A stretch of DNA of 64,000 nucleotides from Streptomyces sp. NBC_01689 (GTDB lineage Bacteria > Actinomycetota > Actinomycetes > Streptomycetales > Streptomycetaceae), in assembly GCF_036250675.1 (NCBI RefSeq), contig NZ_CP109592.1, positions 5,580,001 to 5,644,000 on the forward strand. Reading direction: 5' to 3'. Below are positions 48,789 through 58,373 of the stretch, piece by piece. Below the pieces are notes generated by a model. It did not search any database and was not told where the DNA came from. It was given only the letters and a program-made list of their open reading frames with translations. Positions within the stretch are counted from its first letter, which is position 1. Every line of letters begins with the position of its first letter. The translations under genes and the position numbers were made by a program.

Positions 48789-51617
48789 GTGGCGGGCGAG
48801 TCCCCCGACAGGTCGAAGCAGCACGAGTCGTCGGCGTCGTCGGCAGAAGCGACGTCGGGAACCCCCGCCGCGGTTCCGGGGCCGATCCGGTCCGCCGCGG
48901 CGGACCCCCGCCTGGCGGTGGCCCGTGAGCGGGCCGCCACGGTACGGGTGGACCAGGCGACGGCGGTGTTCTCGACGCGGGCCCTGGCGGAAGGTTCCGC
49001 CGGATCCGGGGAGAAGGTTTCCGCGGGGGCCGGCGAGAAGGTCTCCGGCGGTTCCGGAGAGCGGACCGCGGGCGGGTCCGGGGAGAAGGCCGCCGGCGGG
49101 TCCGGGGAGAAGGCCGCCGGCGGGTCCGGCGAGAAGGGTTCCGGCGGGGACGCCCGGTTGCGGGCCGTGGTGGCCGCGTGGGTGTCGGGCGCGGAGGAGG
49201 AGTCCGAGGTTCCGCAGAAGGGCGGGAGCGGGGACGTGGGCGCCGGGGAGACGGAGGGGGCCGTCTCGGCCGCGAAGGGCGCGGAGACGGCCGCGGAGGA
49301 CTCGGGGACGGCCGGCGAGGACGCGGACGGGGTGACCGGAACCGGGGACCGGGCCGGCGGGGACGCCACCGGTGCCGGGGATGCCGCGGACGCGGCTGAC
49401 GGAGCGTCGGCCGAGGGATCCGCGGCCGACAACGATGCCGAGGTCGGCTCCGATGCTCCCGACGGCTCCGACGACGCTGGCACCTCGGCCGACACGGAGG
49501 CCGGTGAGGTCGACGCTGCGGCCGAGAGCGAAGCCGCTGCCGATGCCGATCGCGGGGTGGCGGACGGCGCCGAGGCGGACACGGATGTGAACGCGGACTC
49601 CGACGCGGACTCCGACTCCGAGTCGGCCGAGGAGGCCGATCCCTCGGACGCCGTGCCGGTGACCGCCGACGGGGCGAAGGCCGCGGCCGGGGCGAAGTCC
49701 GCCGGCGCCGCTGACGACGCCGACGCCGACGCCGATTCGGACTCGGACTCGGACTCGGACTCGGACGAGGCTTCCGGGTCCGGTGACGACGTCGTCGAGG
49801 ACGCGAAGCCCGCCGCGGAGACCGACGCGGAGCCGAGCCCGAAGGACTCTCCGAAGCCGCTCGTCGACCAGCCCACCGCCGTCTTCAAGACGCCGCGGCG
49901 TCCGGCGGTGGACCAGCCCACCACCATGCTCAAGCTGGGCGACGTGAGGCCGGGCGCGAAGGCGGACGCGAAGCCGGTCACGGACAAGCCCGGAACGAAG
50001 TCCGACGCGAAGCCCGAGCCGAAGTCCGGCGCCGCCGCGAAGGCGGACGCGAAGCCCGACGCGAAGGCCGGGACCGAGCCGAAGCCGGACCCGAAGGCGA
50101 AGGCCGCCGCCGCGGAGAAGACCGCCGCGGAGAAGACCGCCGCGGAGAAGACCGGGGCGGAGGCGAAGTCCGAGGCCGCCGCCGATCCCGAGCGCACCAG
50201 CAGATTCGTCGCCCTCAGGTCCCTGGACGAACGGGCGCCGGCGAAGCCGAGAGCGACCCCCTCCGACGCCACCGCCGCGCTGCCCCAGGTCGGTCCCGAG
50301 CGCACCACCCAGCAGCCGCTTCCGCCGAAGCCGCCGCTGGACCTGCTGGCCGAGCTGACGAACACCCCGCCGCCTCCGCAGACCCCGGTACGGACCCTCG
50401 CGCGCCGCGTGAAGATCTGGACCCCGCTGGTCCTGCTGCTCGCGGTGATCTTCGCGATCGCGCAGGCCGTACGTCCGCTGCCGAGCGCCGCTCTCGGGCT
50501 CAGCGCCGATGACACGTACACCTTCGAGGGCGGCACCCTCGACCTGCCCTGGCCGGGTCACGGGCAGTCGGCCATAGAGGTCGAGGGCGTCGGCAGCCTC
50601 GGCACGGACGGCAAGCAGACGCCGGCCCCCATCGCGAGCGTCGCCAAGATCATGACCGCGTACGTGATCCTCCAGGAGCACCCGCTGAAGGGGAACGAGG
50701 GAGGCGAGAAGATCACCGTCGACCAGCAGGCCGAGGACGAGTCGAAACTGCCGGACGAGTCGACGGCCGCCATGTCGAAGGGGCAGCAGTTCACGGAGCG
50801 CCAGATGCTCCAGATGCTGATGATCCCGTCGGGCAACAACGCGGCGCGGCTGCTCGCCCGTTGGGACTCCGACAGCAAGTCCTTCGTCGCGAAGATGAAC
50901 GCCGCCGCCAAGAAGCTCGGCATGACGAACTCGACGTACACGGACCCGAGCGGTCTGCAGAAGACGACGGTGAGCACCGCGACCGACCAGCTCAAGCTGG
51001 CCAGGGAGGTCATGCGCAACGACGTGTTCCGCGGCATCGTCGGGATGGCCAGCGCCCAGATCCCCGGCCTCGACACCAAGATCTACAACAACAACGACCT
51101 GCTGGTGAAGCAGGTCGGTGTGATCGGTCTGAAGACCGGCTCGTCGACCCCCGCCGGCGGCAACCTGGTGTGGGCCGCCACCAAGACGGTCAACGGCAAG
51201 CAGCAGACGGTCTACGGCGCGGTCCTCGGCCAGAACGCCGGGACCGGCAAGGTCTGGGACAGCCTCCAGCTCGCCCTCTCCAACAGCCAGAAGCTGATCG
51301 ACAAGGTCCAGAAGAGCCTGACCTCCGCCACGGTGGTGAAGAAGGGCGACGTCGTCGGGTACGTGGACGACCAGCTCGGCGGCCGGACCCCGGTCGTCGC
51401 CACCAAGAACATGACGGCGGTCGGCTGGCCGGGTCTGAAGACGAAGCTGTCCATCGGTGCGGGCGACAAGGCGGTCCCGCACACGGGCAAGGCGGGCGAT
51501 CCGGTCGGCGTACTGACGGTCGGCGACGGTTCCAGCCGCGCCGTCCAGATCCCCGTCGCGCTGCAGAAGGATCTCGCCGAGCCGGGCTTCACGTCCAAGC
51601 TGACCCGCGTGGGCTGA
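48789..51617 (+). CDS. D-alanyl-D-alanine carboxypeptidase (PBP5-like) with very long cytoplasmic tail
   Basis: A 942-residue protein. The GTG at 48789 has a perfect GGAGGAGG six bases upstream. Residues 1-540 are disordered: GSGEK repeats (about 72-119), an Asp/Glu/Ala-rich region with an Asp-Ser run, and a Lys/Ala/Pro-rich region. Three VDQ(A/P)T segments occur, at 54, 359 and 374. One membrane helix spans 543-562. The outer domain has the penicillin-binding signatures SVAK (Ser617/Lys620), SGN (681-683) and KTG (782-784), so it should trim D-Ala from peptidoglycan or act as a related peptidase. Such enzymes usually have a cleaved signal peptide; this one is anchored with a tail that may be phosphorylated by Ser/Thr kinases (inference). 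Confidence 0.9.
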   Translation: MAGESPDRSKQHESSASSAEATSGTPAAVPGPIRSAAADPRLAVARERAATVRVDQATAVFSTRALAEGSAGSGEKVSAGAGEKVSGGSGERTAGGSGEKAAGGSGEKAAGGSGEKGSGGDARLRAVVAAWVSGAEEESEVPQKGGSGDVGAGETEGAVSAAKGAETAAEDSGTAGEDADGVTGTGDRAGGDATGAGDAADAADGASAEGSAADNDAEVGSDAPDGSDDAGTSADTEAGEVDAAAESEAAADADRGVADGAEADTDVNADSDADSDSESAEEADPSDAVPVTADGAKAAAGAKSAGAADDADADADSDSDSDSDSDEASGSGDDVVEDAKPAAETDAEPSPKDSPKPLVDQPTAVFKTPRRPAVDQPTTMLKLGDVRPGAKADAKPVTDKPGTKSDAKPEPKSGAAAKADAKPDAKAGTEPKPDPKAKAAAAEKTAAEKTAAEKTGAEAKSEAAADPERTSRFVALRSLDERAPAKPRATPSDATAALPQVGPERTTQQPLPPKPPLDLLAELTNTPPPPQTPVRTLARRVKIWTPLVLLLAVIFAIAQAVRPLPSAALGLSADDTYTFEGGTLDLPWPGHGQSAIEVEGVGSLGTDGKQTPAPIASVAKIMTAYVILQEHPLKGNEGGEKITVDQQAEDESKLPDESTAAMSKGQQFTERQMLQMLMIPSGNNAARLLARWDSDSKSFVAKMNAAAKKLGMTNSTYTDPSGLQKTTVSTATDQLKLAREVMRNDVFRGIVGMASAQIPGLDTKIYNNNDLLVKQVGVIGLKTGSSTPAGGNLVWAATKTVNGKQQTVYGAVLGQNAGTGKVWDSLQLALSNSQKLIDKVQKSLTSATVVKKGDVVGYVDDQLGGRTPVVATKNMTAVGWPGLKTKLSIGAGDKAVPHTGKAGDPVGVLTVGDGSSRAVQIPVALQKDLAEPGFTSKLTRVG
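49002..49145 (+). repeat. GSGEK-type tandem repeats in carboxypeptidase tail
   Basis: About six imperfect 8-residue units (for example AGGSGEKA), encoded by near-identical 24-bp segments around 49075-49140. Copy number may vary between strains by slippage. Confidence 0.7.
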
Positions 51618-51862
51618 GTGGGCGTACCGGTGCGCGGACGAACGGACACACCGGGCGCGCTGGTCACGGCGTACGCCGCGAGCGCCCCGGAACACCACGC
51701 GAACGCGCGGTGAGCACCGCGCGAACGTGCCGCACCCCGTCGGGGTCGCCCCGTCCGGGCGCTCCCCGGCGGGGTGCGTGCTAGCGTCGCGAGATCGGGG
51801 CTGGTCGCGGGTCGCGGGTCCCGGGGCGAACGCGAGGAAACGGGACACAGGAGTGCGTTGCA

Positions 51863-53872
51863 GTGGCGACAGCGGAGCCGACACACGCCGACGACGCCGA
51901 TCCGGGCCCCGAGGCGGGCTCGCGAATACGGCTCCCCGCATGCTCCCCCGACACCGGGACCCCGGACGGCCCGAGCGCCTCGAACGGCCCTGAGGTCCCG
52001 GACGGCGTCGGCGGAACGAGAGGCCGCGACGGATCGGGCGACGGCCCCGGATCGGACAACCGCGACGGATCGGACGACGGGCCGGCATCGAGCGGCCGGT
52101 CCGGATCGAGCGGCCGGGACCGGTCGGGCGGCGCCGACGAGGGGTCGGCGACGCGTACCGCCCGGCTGAGGGGCTTCGTGCACCGGCACCCCGTCGCCGT
52201 CGTCACCGCGCTGGCCGGGCTGCTCCACCTCGCCTGGTTCTTCTCGTTCGCGAACAGTGGCGGGGACCTCGCGGCGCAGGACGCCTGGGCCGAGTTCGTC
52301 GGACGGCACCCGGACTCCGCGTACAACCTCGCCTGGTACGGCGGCATGCACCCGGTGTCGTACAGCGTCGTGTCGCCGTATCTGATGTCCGTGCTCGGCG
52401 TCCGGACCACGATGATGATCGCGGGGACGCTCTCCGCCGGGCTGCTGACGATGATCCTGATCCGCAGCCGCGCGGTGCGTGAGCCGCTGTGGCCCGCGCT
52501 CGCCGGAGTCTTCGCCCTGCTGTGCAACGCGGCGTCGGGCCGTGTCACGTACGGCCTGGGCATGGTGTTCGCGCTCGCCGCGGCCGCCGTCGTGTTCTGC
52601 TGGCCCTACCGCTGGCGCCACAAACGCTGGGCGAAGGCCCTGTGCGCGGCGCCGCTCGCCGCGCTCGCCACCGCCGCGTCGCCGGTGGCCGGACTGTTCG
52701 TCGGCCTGGTCGCGGCAGCCCTCTTCCTCCAGAAGCGGCGCCCGGGGGCGTACGCGCTCGGGATCGCGCCGACCCTCGTCGTCGCCGCGTCGGCCTGGCT
52801 GTTCCCCTTCTCCGGGACCCAGCCGATGTCCCTGGGCTCGGCCTCGCTGCCGCTGGTCTACTCCGTGCTGGTCTTCGCGCTCGTGCCCAAGGAGTGGAAG
52901 ACGGTACGGATCACGTCGGCGGTGTACGGCCTCGGCGTCCTCCTCGTCTGGCTGATCAACTCGCAGATCGGCTCCAACATCACCCGGCTGGCGATGCTGT
53001 TCGCGGGAGTGGTGCTGCTCGCCGCCCTTCCCTTCACGGTGCCGAAGACCCGCAAGTGGTACGTGACCGTCGTCGCCATCGCCGGTTTCACCGGGTGGAT
53101 CGGGTTCAAGTCCGTCGACGACATCGTGCACACGACACCGGCGGCGTCCTGGGCGCGGGAGCTCGCGCCCCTGGTGAACCAGCTGCAGGTGGTCGGCGCC
53201 GAGAAGGGCCGCGTCGAGGTCGTACCGGCCCGCTCGCACCGGGAGGCGTCCGCCCTCGCGCCGTACGTGAACCTCGCCCGCGGCTGGAACCGGCAGGCGG
53301 ACATGGAGCGCAACCCGCTCTTCTACGACGACACCCTCAACTCCGCGAACTACCACGACTGGCTCCAGCGCTGGGCCGTCCACTACGTGGTGCTGCCCAA
53401 GGGGGAGCCGGACGGCAACGGCGGTGAACGCGAACGGCAGCTGGTCCAGCGCGGCATGCCCTATCTCCGGCAGATCTGGGGCGACGCGAACTGGCAGCTC
53501 TTCGCGGTGACCGATCCGACGCAGCTCGCCGACCCGCCGGCCGTCGTCGACCGTGCCGAGCAGGGCGAGCTGACCATCGAGGTGAAGAAGGCCGGCCGAG
53601 TCCTCATCCGCGTTCCCTACTCACCGTGGCTGGGCCTCGTCGACGCCGACGGCAAGAGCGTGAAGCCGCCCCAGGAGACGGAGAAGTCCAAGCACCGGGC
53701 CGACGGCACCCCGAAGACGTACGACAACCTCAACGGCTGCCTGATGGAGACCCAGGAGAACGCCTCCGGCGACAAATGGACGGAGCTGCTGGCACCGGGG
53801 CCCGGAACGTATCGCCTGGCGGCGCCTTACCAGCTGCCCCGGGGCACCCCGTGCCCCGAGGAACTCCGCTGA
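51863..53872 (+). CDS. Polytopic membrane protein with extracytoplasmic C-terminal domain (GT-C-like)
   Basis: A 669-residue protein. The first 100 residues are a disordered Asp/Gly/Ser-rich cytoplasmic segment. About ten hydrophobic helices follow (residues 110-415), with a SGGDLAAQDAWAEFVGRHPDSAYNLAWYGGMHPVSYSVVSPYL loop after the first. The C-terminal 250 residues are extracytoplasmic and beta-rich. This architecture resembles GT-C glycosyltransferases of the actinobacterial envelope; the acidic DLAAQDAW loop is a candidate active site, but this is inference. It follows the carboxypeptidase on the same strand after 245 bases. Confidence 0.8.
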   Translation: MATAEPTHADDADPGPEAGSRIRLPACSPDTGTPDGPSASNGPEVPDGVGGTRGRDGSGDGPGSDNRDGSDDGPASSGRSGSSGRDRSGGADEGSATRTARLRGFVHRHPVAVVTALAGLLHLAWFFSFANSGGDLAAQDAWAEFVGRHPDSAYNLAWYGGMHPVSYSVVSPYLMSVLGVRTTMMIAGTLSAGLLTMILIRSRAVREPLWPALAGVFALLCNAASGRVTYGLGMVFALAAAAVVFCWPYRWRHKRWAKALCAAPLAALATAASPVAGLFVGLVAAALFLQKRRPGAYALGIAPTLVVAASAWLFPFSGTQPMSLGSASLPLVYSVLVFALVPKEWKTVRITSAVYGLGVLLVWLINSQIGSNITRLAMLFAGVVLLAALPFTVPKTRKWYVTVVAIAGFTGWIGFKSVDDIVHTTPAASWARELAPLVNQLQVVGAEKGRVEVVPARSHREASALAPYVNLARGWNRQADMERNPLFYDDTLNSANYHDWLQRWAVHYVVLPKGEPDGNGGERERQLVQRGMPYLRQIWGDANWQLFAVTDPTQLADPPAVVDRAEQGELTIEVKKAGRVLIRVPYSPWLGLVDADGKSVKPPQETEKSKHRADGTPKTYDNLNGCLMETQENASGDKWTELLAPGPGTYRLAAPYQLPRGTPCPEELR

Positions 53873-53923
53873 CCCCTGGGGGCTCCGCACCCAGACCCCC
53901 GTGTCGGCCTGGACGGCCTCGCC

Positions 53924-53970
53924 CTCAAGCGCCGGACGGGCTGGGTATGTCAGCCCGTCCGGCGCTTGAG
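53924..53970. repeat. Streptomyces-type long palindrome (20-bp stem, 7-base loop)
   Basis: Arms 53924-53943 and 53951-53970 are perfect complements containing GCGCCGGACGGG. I recognise this as a motif that recurs between convergent genes in many Streptomyces genomes. Here it lies between the membrane protein and the convergent MerR gene and probably acts as a two-way terminator. Confidence 0.75.
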
Positions 53971-54000
53971 GACGAGCCCTTCGGGCGAAGGCGGGGATCC

Positions 54001-54015
54001 GGGGGCGGAGCCCCC
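54001..54015. terminator. GGGGGC-GGA-GCCCCC hairpin
   Basis: A 6-bp GC stem with a 3-base loop, downstream of the long palindrome and part of the same repeat block (GGGGGCGGAGCCCCC is frequent in Streptomyces intergenic DNA). Confidence 0.55.
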
Positions 54016-54078
54016 AGGTACGGGATGGGTCGGGTAGGGGCGGCGGGGGCGGACGAACACCCCCGCACCCCCCGGAGG

Positions 54079-54945
54079 TCACGTCACCGGAAACGCCACA
54101 TCGCACACCGCGTCCTCCGGCCCCGCCGCGTCCCAGTCCGCGAAGTACACCTCACGGCAGGGCCCGTCGACCACGAGCCCCCGCTCCCGCACCCACACCT
54201 CCACCGCCTCGAACGCCGCGACGATCTGCGGATGAGCCACCTGCGCCTTGGCGATCCGCGTGTACGCCAACCGCCGCGCCGGCTCCACCCGCACGCCGAC
54301 CCCCGACCCCCGCCCGCACCGCTCGGCCCAGCTCCGCGCCGCCTCCTCGTCGGCGACGGGCACACACGACTCGGCGGGTCCGTCACTCTCCATGCTGACC
54401 TCGGCGTAGTAGACGACGAAGGGCGCACCGGCGGTCCCCCCGCACTCCCGCGCCCCCTCCTCCAGCCGCCCGAGGGAGGCGGGGATCCACACCGGCAGCT
54501 CATCGGCCAGCGTGTGCCGCCGCTCCGTCAGCACCACCCGCTCCGGCACGTCCACGGTCTCGACCACGAACTTCCCGTACATCTCGGAACTCCTTCCCGA
54601 CAGACGTCCACGGAGGTACTCGGCCAGCGTCCGCTGCGAGGCGAACCGCGTCTCGGCCTCGGCCCAGTAGGCGTCGAGCCGCGCGGCACCGACCGCGCCC
54701 CCGGCCTCCACCACCTCGGCGATCCGCGCGAGCGGCATGTCGAGGCGGCGCAGGAGCGCGACCGTGCGGGCGCGTTCGACCTGGTCGGCGCGGTAGTAGC
54801 GGTAGCCGCTGACCTCGTCGACGTGGGCCGGGGCGAGCAGTCCGAGGCGGTCGTACAACCGAAGTGCCTTCGGCGAGAGCCGCGCGCGGGCGGCGAAAGC
54901 GCCGATGGTGAGCAGATCCTGATGCACGGGCCCATCCTCCGTCAC
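54079..54945 (-). CDS. MerR-family regulator with GyrI-like effector domain
   Basis: A 288-residue protein. The N-terminal winged helix is LTIGAFAARARLSPKALRLYDRLGLLAPAHVDEVSGYRYYRADQV (about 11-55), followed by a coiled-coil dimer helix and a C-terminal GyrI-like small-molecule-binding domain (about 125-288). BmrR and TipA-type members sense drugs or lipophilic cations and activate transporters. No adjacent transporter is obvious, so it may act on its own promoter or on a remote one. A small repeat, CCCTGCCCCAGGGGCAAGG, lies just upstream. Confidence 0.9.
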   Translation of the reverse strand: MTEDGPVHQDLLTIGAFAARARLSPKALRLYDRLGLLAPAHVDEVSGYRYYRADQVERARTVALLRRLDMPLARIAEVVEAGGAVGAARLDAYWAEAETRFASQRTLAEYLRGRLSGRSSEMYGKFVVETVDVPERVVLTERRHTLADELPVWIPASLGRLEEGARECGGTAGAPFVVYYAEVSMESDGPAESCVPVADEEAARSWAERCGRGSGVGVRVEPARRLAYTRIAKAQVAHPQIVAAFEAVEVWVRERGLVVDGPCREVYFADWDAAGPEDAVCDVAFPVT

Positions 54946-55136
54946 CGGACGAGGTCCGCCCGGTGACGAGGAACGCTGGCCCCTGCCCCAGGGGCAAGGT
55001 CAAACCTTCTACGGGCCGAAGGCCACGACCACGGCCCCGCGCCCGCCCGCAGCGGGCCCGGCCCGCGGCCGCCCCCGTCCCCGGCGTGTCCGTGCGGAGC
55101 CCCACCCGGCGCGAGGGCGGCGTACCCGGGCGCGAC

Positions 55137-55634
55137 CTACGCGAGCGCCTTCTCCACCGCCGCCACGACCTCCACCGACTCCGGCTCGACCTGCGGCGAG
55201 AACCGCGCCACCACATCGCCGCCCGGCCCGATCAGGAACTTCTCGAAGTTCCAGCGGATGTCACCGGTGTGGCCCTCACCGTCGGCGGTGTCCACCAGCC
55301 GCTGGTACAGCTCGTGCCGCGCGTCCCCGTTCACCTCGACCTTCTCGGTCATCGGGAAGGTCACCCCGTAGGTCGCGGAGCAGAACTCGGCGATCTCCTC
55401 CGAGGTACCGGGCTCCTGCCCCATGAACTGGTTGCAGGGCACACCGAGCACGGTGAAGCCCTGGTCGGCGTACCGCTCGTGCAGCCGCTCGAGACCCGCG
55501 TACTGCGGGGTCAGCCCGCACTTGGAGGCCACGTTCACGATGAGCACGGTCTTGCCGCGGTACTGCTCCAGATCCGCGGAGCCGCCCTGCAGGGAATCCA
55601 TCCGGACGTCGAACACAGAGTTGTCAGTAGTCAT
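55137..55634 (-). CDS. Glutathione peroxidase-family (thioredoxin-fold) peroxidase
   Basis: A 165-residue protein with all signature blocks: VNVASKCGLTPQY with peroxidatic Cys39, LGVPCNQFMGQEPG with Gln and a possible resolving Cys, and WNFEKFLI with Trp. The peroxidatic residue is Cys, not selenocysteine. Streptomyces lacks glutathione, so thioredoxin is the likely reductant. In the cytoplasm it would remove hydrogen peroxide and organic peroxides. The start at 55634 is supported by the family N-terminus. It stands alone on the minus strand between MerR and an ArsR-like gene. Confidence 0.94.
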   Translation of the reverse strand: MTTDNSVFDVRMDSLQGGSADLEQYRGKTVLIVNVASKCGLTPQYAGLERLHERYADQGFTVLGVPCNQFMGQEPGTSEEIAEFCSATYGVTFPMTEKVEVNGDARHELYQRLVDTADGEGHTGDIRWNFEKFLIGPGGDVVARFSPQVEPESVEVVAAVEKALA

Positions 55635-55681
55635 GGACGGATGCTAACTCCGCCCGGTACGGCCCGGTGCGCCCGCCCGCC

Positions 55682-56647
55682 TCAGCCGCTCTGAGCCTTC
55701 ACGAGCACCTCGCCGGCGGCCGTACGGGAGTACAGGACCGACCGCCCGGCACGCCGCCGCTGGATCAGCCGGGCGTCCAGCAGCACCTTCAGATGCCGGC
55801 CGACCGAGCCCAGCCCCTGCCCGGTCAGCGCCACCAGCTGGGTCGTGCTGAGGGGAGAGCCGAGGAGGACGAGGACCCCGGCGCGCGCGGGACCGAGCAG
55901 CGCGCCCAGGCTCTCCGGCACGGCATCGGGCCCGGCGTGGGCGAGCGCCCCGGCGCACGGGTAGACCACCGCGTACCGGTGCGGCTCCTCCCACGACACC
56001 CATCCGTGGGTCTGCGGTGTGACCGGTACGAAGTACAGCTCGGCACCCGAGATCTCGCGCGGCGGGTACTCGTGCGCGTTGACCTGCAGCCGGTTGTCGC
56101 CGAGCCAGCGCATCCCGGGCCGCAGCGTGTCCAGCGCGGTCGCCCAGCCGCCCTGGCTGAGCTGCGCGCTGCGGGCGACGACGTCGGCCTCCAGGACGCG
56201 CCGACGCCGCGCCCAGTAGGGGCGTACGGTCTCGGCCCAGACGTCGGTGAGGAGATCGGCGGCCCGTTCCGGAAGGTCGTCGCGGTGCAGGGCGGCCGGG
56301 AGCGGCCCGCGCAGGGACATGGCGAGATGGGCGCGGGCGTCCGCGGCCGGCACCGCCCTGACCCGTGCGACCTCCTCCTCGAAACCGGCCTCGCCACGCG
56401 GCGCGGGTGTCAGGAAGTCCGCGATCCACTCCCGGCCCAGCCCGGAACGGATGAGCAGCGCGGTGACGGGATCCTCGGCGAGCCGGCGGCGGTACGCGGA
56501 CAGATGGACGTCGAGCCAGGCCCGCTCCCCGGGGTGCGCGGCCTGGCCCGACTGCAGCACCTTCAGGCTGGCGAAGGTCTCGGCGAGCGGCGAGAGCACG
56601 AAGCGGCTGCGGGCCAGAGTGTCGGCGTTGACCTGCCACCACCCCAT
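55682..56647 (-). CDS. ArsR-like winged-helix regulator with N-terminal sensory domain
   Basis: A 321-residue protein. Residues 1-225 form an alpha/beta region without a named family that I recognise (SRFVLSPLAETFASLKVL at the start is typical of actinobacterial DUF5937-type regulators). The C-terminal 75 residues are an ArsR-type winged helix: GSPLSTTQLVALTGQGLGSVGRHLKVLLDARLIQRRRAGRSVLYSRT. The ATG at 56647 was preferred over 56734 because homologous N-termini begin near MGWWQVNADTLARSRF. It is divergent from the MFS transporter at 56971 and may control it. Confidence 0.88.
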   Translation of the reverse strand: MGWWQVNADTLARSRFVLSPLAETFASLKVLQSGQAAHPGERAWLDVHLSAYRRRLAEDPVTALLIRSGLGREWIADFLTPAPRGEAGFEEEVARVRAVPAADARAHLAMSLRGPLPAALHRDDLPERAADLLTDVWAETVRPYWARRRRVLEADVVARSAQLSQGGWATALDTLRPGMRWLGDNRLQVNAHEYPPREISGAELYFVPVTPQTHGWVSWEEPHRYAVVYPCAGALAHAGPDAVPESLGALLGPARAGVLVLLGSPLSTTQLVALTGQGLGSVGRHLKVLLDARLIQRRRAGRSVLYSRTAAGEVLVKAQSG

Positions 56648-56970
56648 GACCCGCTCCCCGTCCCTTCCGTCGTACCGGCATCGAGGCACGGCCCGGCCGG
56701 AACATGTTCTCCCGGTCCCCGTGCCGGTCCGCACCTGGCCCCCAGGCGTGGTCCTGCCCAGCCGGTCGCCCCGGCATCCCTCCGGTCCCGGGATTCCTCC
56801 GGGCCCGGCATCGTCGCTGGTCCCGGGCGTCCCGGCGTCCCGTCCGCGCGGTGAGGCCGGGCCGGACGCCCGAGGGCCGCGGGACAGCGTCGTACCGACC
56901 CGCGCACCCTTGCTTTCGCCGCTCGGCGAAACAATAACGACGACCCCGTGCTCCGCCCGAGACTGCGCCC

Positions 56971-58242
56971 ATGCGCAGCTACTCCGACCTCTTCCGCACC
57001 CCGGAGTTCACCCCGCTCTTCCTGACGTCCGCGCTCCAGGGAGCGGCCTCGACGGTGGGCGGCCTGGCCCTGGGCACCCTGGTCTACCGGGCGACGGACT
57101 CGCCCCTGCTCTCCGCCCTGAGCATGTTCGGCCCGTCCCTCGCCCAGGTCCTGGGCGCGACCACACTGCTCTCCGCCGCGGACCGGCTGCCGCCCCGCGC
57201 CACGACGACAGGCATCGCCCTCGCCTTCGCGCTCGGTACGGCGGCGGTGGCGCTGCCGGGTCTCCCGGTGGCCGCGATCTTCGGCATCCTCTTCGCACTC
57301 GGCCTCGTCGCGTCCCTGGGCGGCGGGGTCCGCTGGGGTCTGCTGAACGAGATCCTTCCCCGCGACGGCTATCTGCTGGGCCGCTCCGTCTTCAACATGA
57401 TGAACGGCCTCACCCAGGTCGCCGGGTACGCGGCGGGCGGTGTCCTGGTGGCGGTCGTGTCCCCGCGTGTCGGACTCCTGACGGCGGCCGCGCTGTATCT
57501 GGCGGCGGCGGCCGGGACCCGCTTCGGCCTGACGCGCCGCGCGCCCCGTGCCTCCGGCCGTCCGTCGATCGCCCGGACCTGGCGGACGAACGCCCTCCTG
57601 TGGTCCGACGGTCCCCGCCGCACGGTCTATCTGCTCCTCTGGATCCCCAACGGCCTGGTCGTCGGCTGCGAGTCCCTCTTCGTCTCCTACGCTCCCGAGC
57701 ACGCGGGCGTGCTCTTCGCCTCCGCGGCCTTCGGCATGCTCGTGGGCGACGTGACCACGGGCCGGCTCCTCGCACCGCGCGTCCGGGCACGGCTGGGCGT
57801 CCCGTTCCTGCTGCTCCTGGCGACGCCGTACCTCGTCTTCGTCCTCCGCCCGGGCATCGTGGTGTCCGCGGCCTGCGCCGCCGTCGCCTCCGTGGGCTTC
57901 GGGTCGAGCCTGATCCAGCAGGAGCGCCTGATGGCGCTGACCCCCGACGAACTCGCCGGCCACGCCCTCGGGCTGCACTCCTCCGGGATGCTGACCCTGC
58001 AGGGCGTCAGCGCGGCCCTGGCGGGCTCGATCGCCCAACTGGCCTCGCCCGGCGCGGCGATGACGGCGATGGCGGCGGCATCGGTCGCCGTCACGGCGGC
58101 GGTCACGCTGACGGCGCCGGTGCCGGGTTCCCGGGGGAGCGCCACCGGAACCGCCACCGGAACCGCCGCCGGAACCGCCGCCGGACCCGCCGCCGGACCC
58201 GCGCCCGAGCCGACGCCCGGCCGGGCGAAGCCCCGCCCTTAG
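56971..58242 (+). CDS. MFS transporter
   Basis: A 423-residue membrane protein with about 12 helices. It starts with MRSYSDLFRTPEFTPLFLTSALQGAASTVGGLALGTLVYRATDSPL and has a central loop (about 185-215) between two six-helix halves. No drug-specific motif is certain; proton-driven efflux of a small molecule is the usual role for such single Streptomyces MFS genes. The C-terminal 30 residues are a TATGTA(A)GTAAG repeat region. It is divergent from the ArsR-like regulator, separated by 323 bases. Confidence 0.9.
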   Translation: MRSYSDLFRTPEFTPLFLTSALQGAASTVGGLALGTLVYRATDSPLLSALSMFGPSLAQVLGATTLLSAADRLPPRATTTGIALAFALGTAAVALPGLPVAAIFGILFALGLVASLGGGVRWGLLNEILPRDGYLLGRSVFNMMNGLTQVAGYAAGGVLVAVVSPRVGLLTAAALYLAAAAGTRFGLTRRAPRASGRPSIARTWRTNALLWSDGPRRTVYLLLWIPNGLVVGCESLFVSYAPEHAGVLFASAAFGMLVGDVTTGRLLAPRVRARLGVPFLLLLATPYLVFVLRPGIVVSAACAAVASVGFGSSLIQQERLMALTPDELAGHALGLHSSGMLTLQGVSAALAGSIAQLASPGAAMTAMAAASVAVTAAVTLTAPVPGSRGSATGTATGTAAGTAAGPAAGPAPEPTPGRAKPRP

Positions 58243-58373
58243 CGGACGGGTCCGCGCGATCCACGTCACGTACGCGCTGCTCCGCGCACCCCGCCCCCGT
58301 GACCCCGCGTTCCTCCCGACGGCGCCCCGGACGCATCCTCTGGGCGGCGTCCCCGGGCTTCGTAGAGTTCGCC

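Noticed and set aside
48440..52088. Very long minus-strand open frames opposite the carboxypeptidase
   Set aside because: Low-complexity translation caused by the repetitive tail of the plus-strand gene; no ribosome site or family signature.
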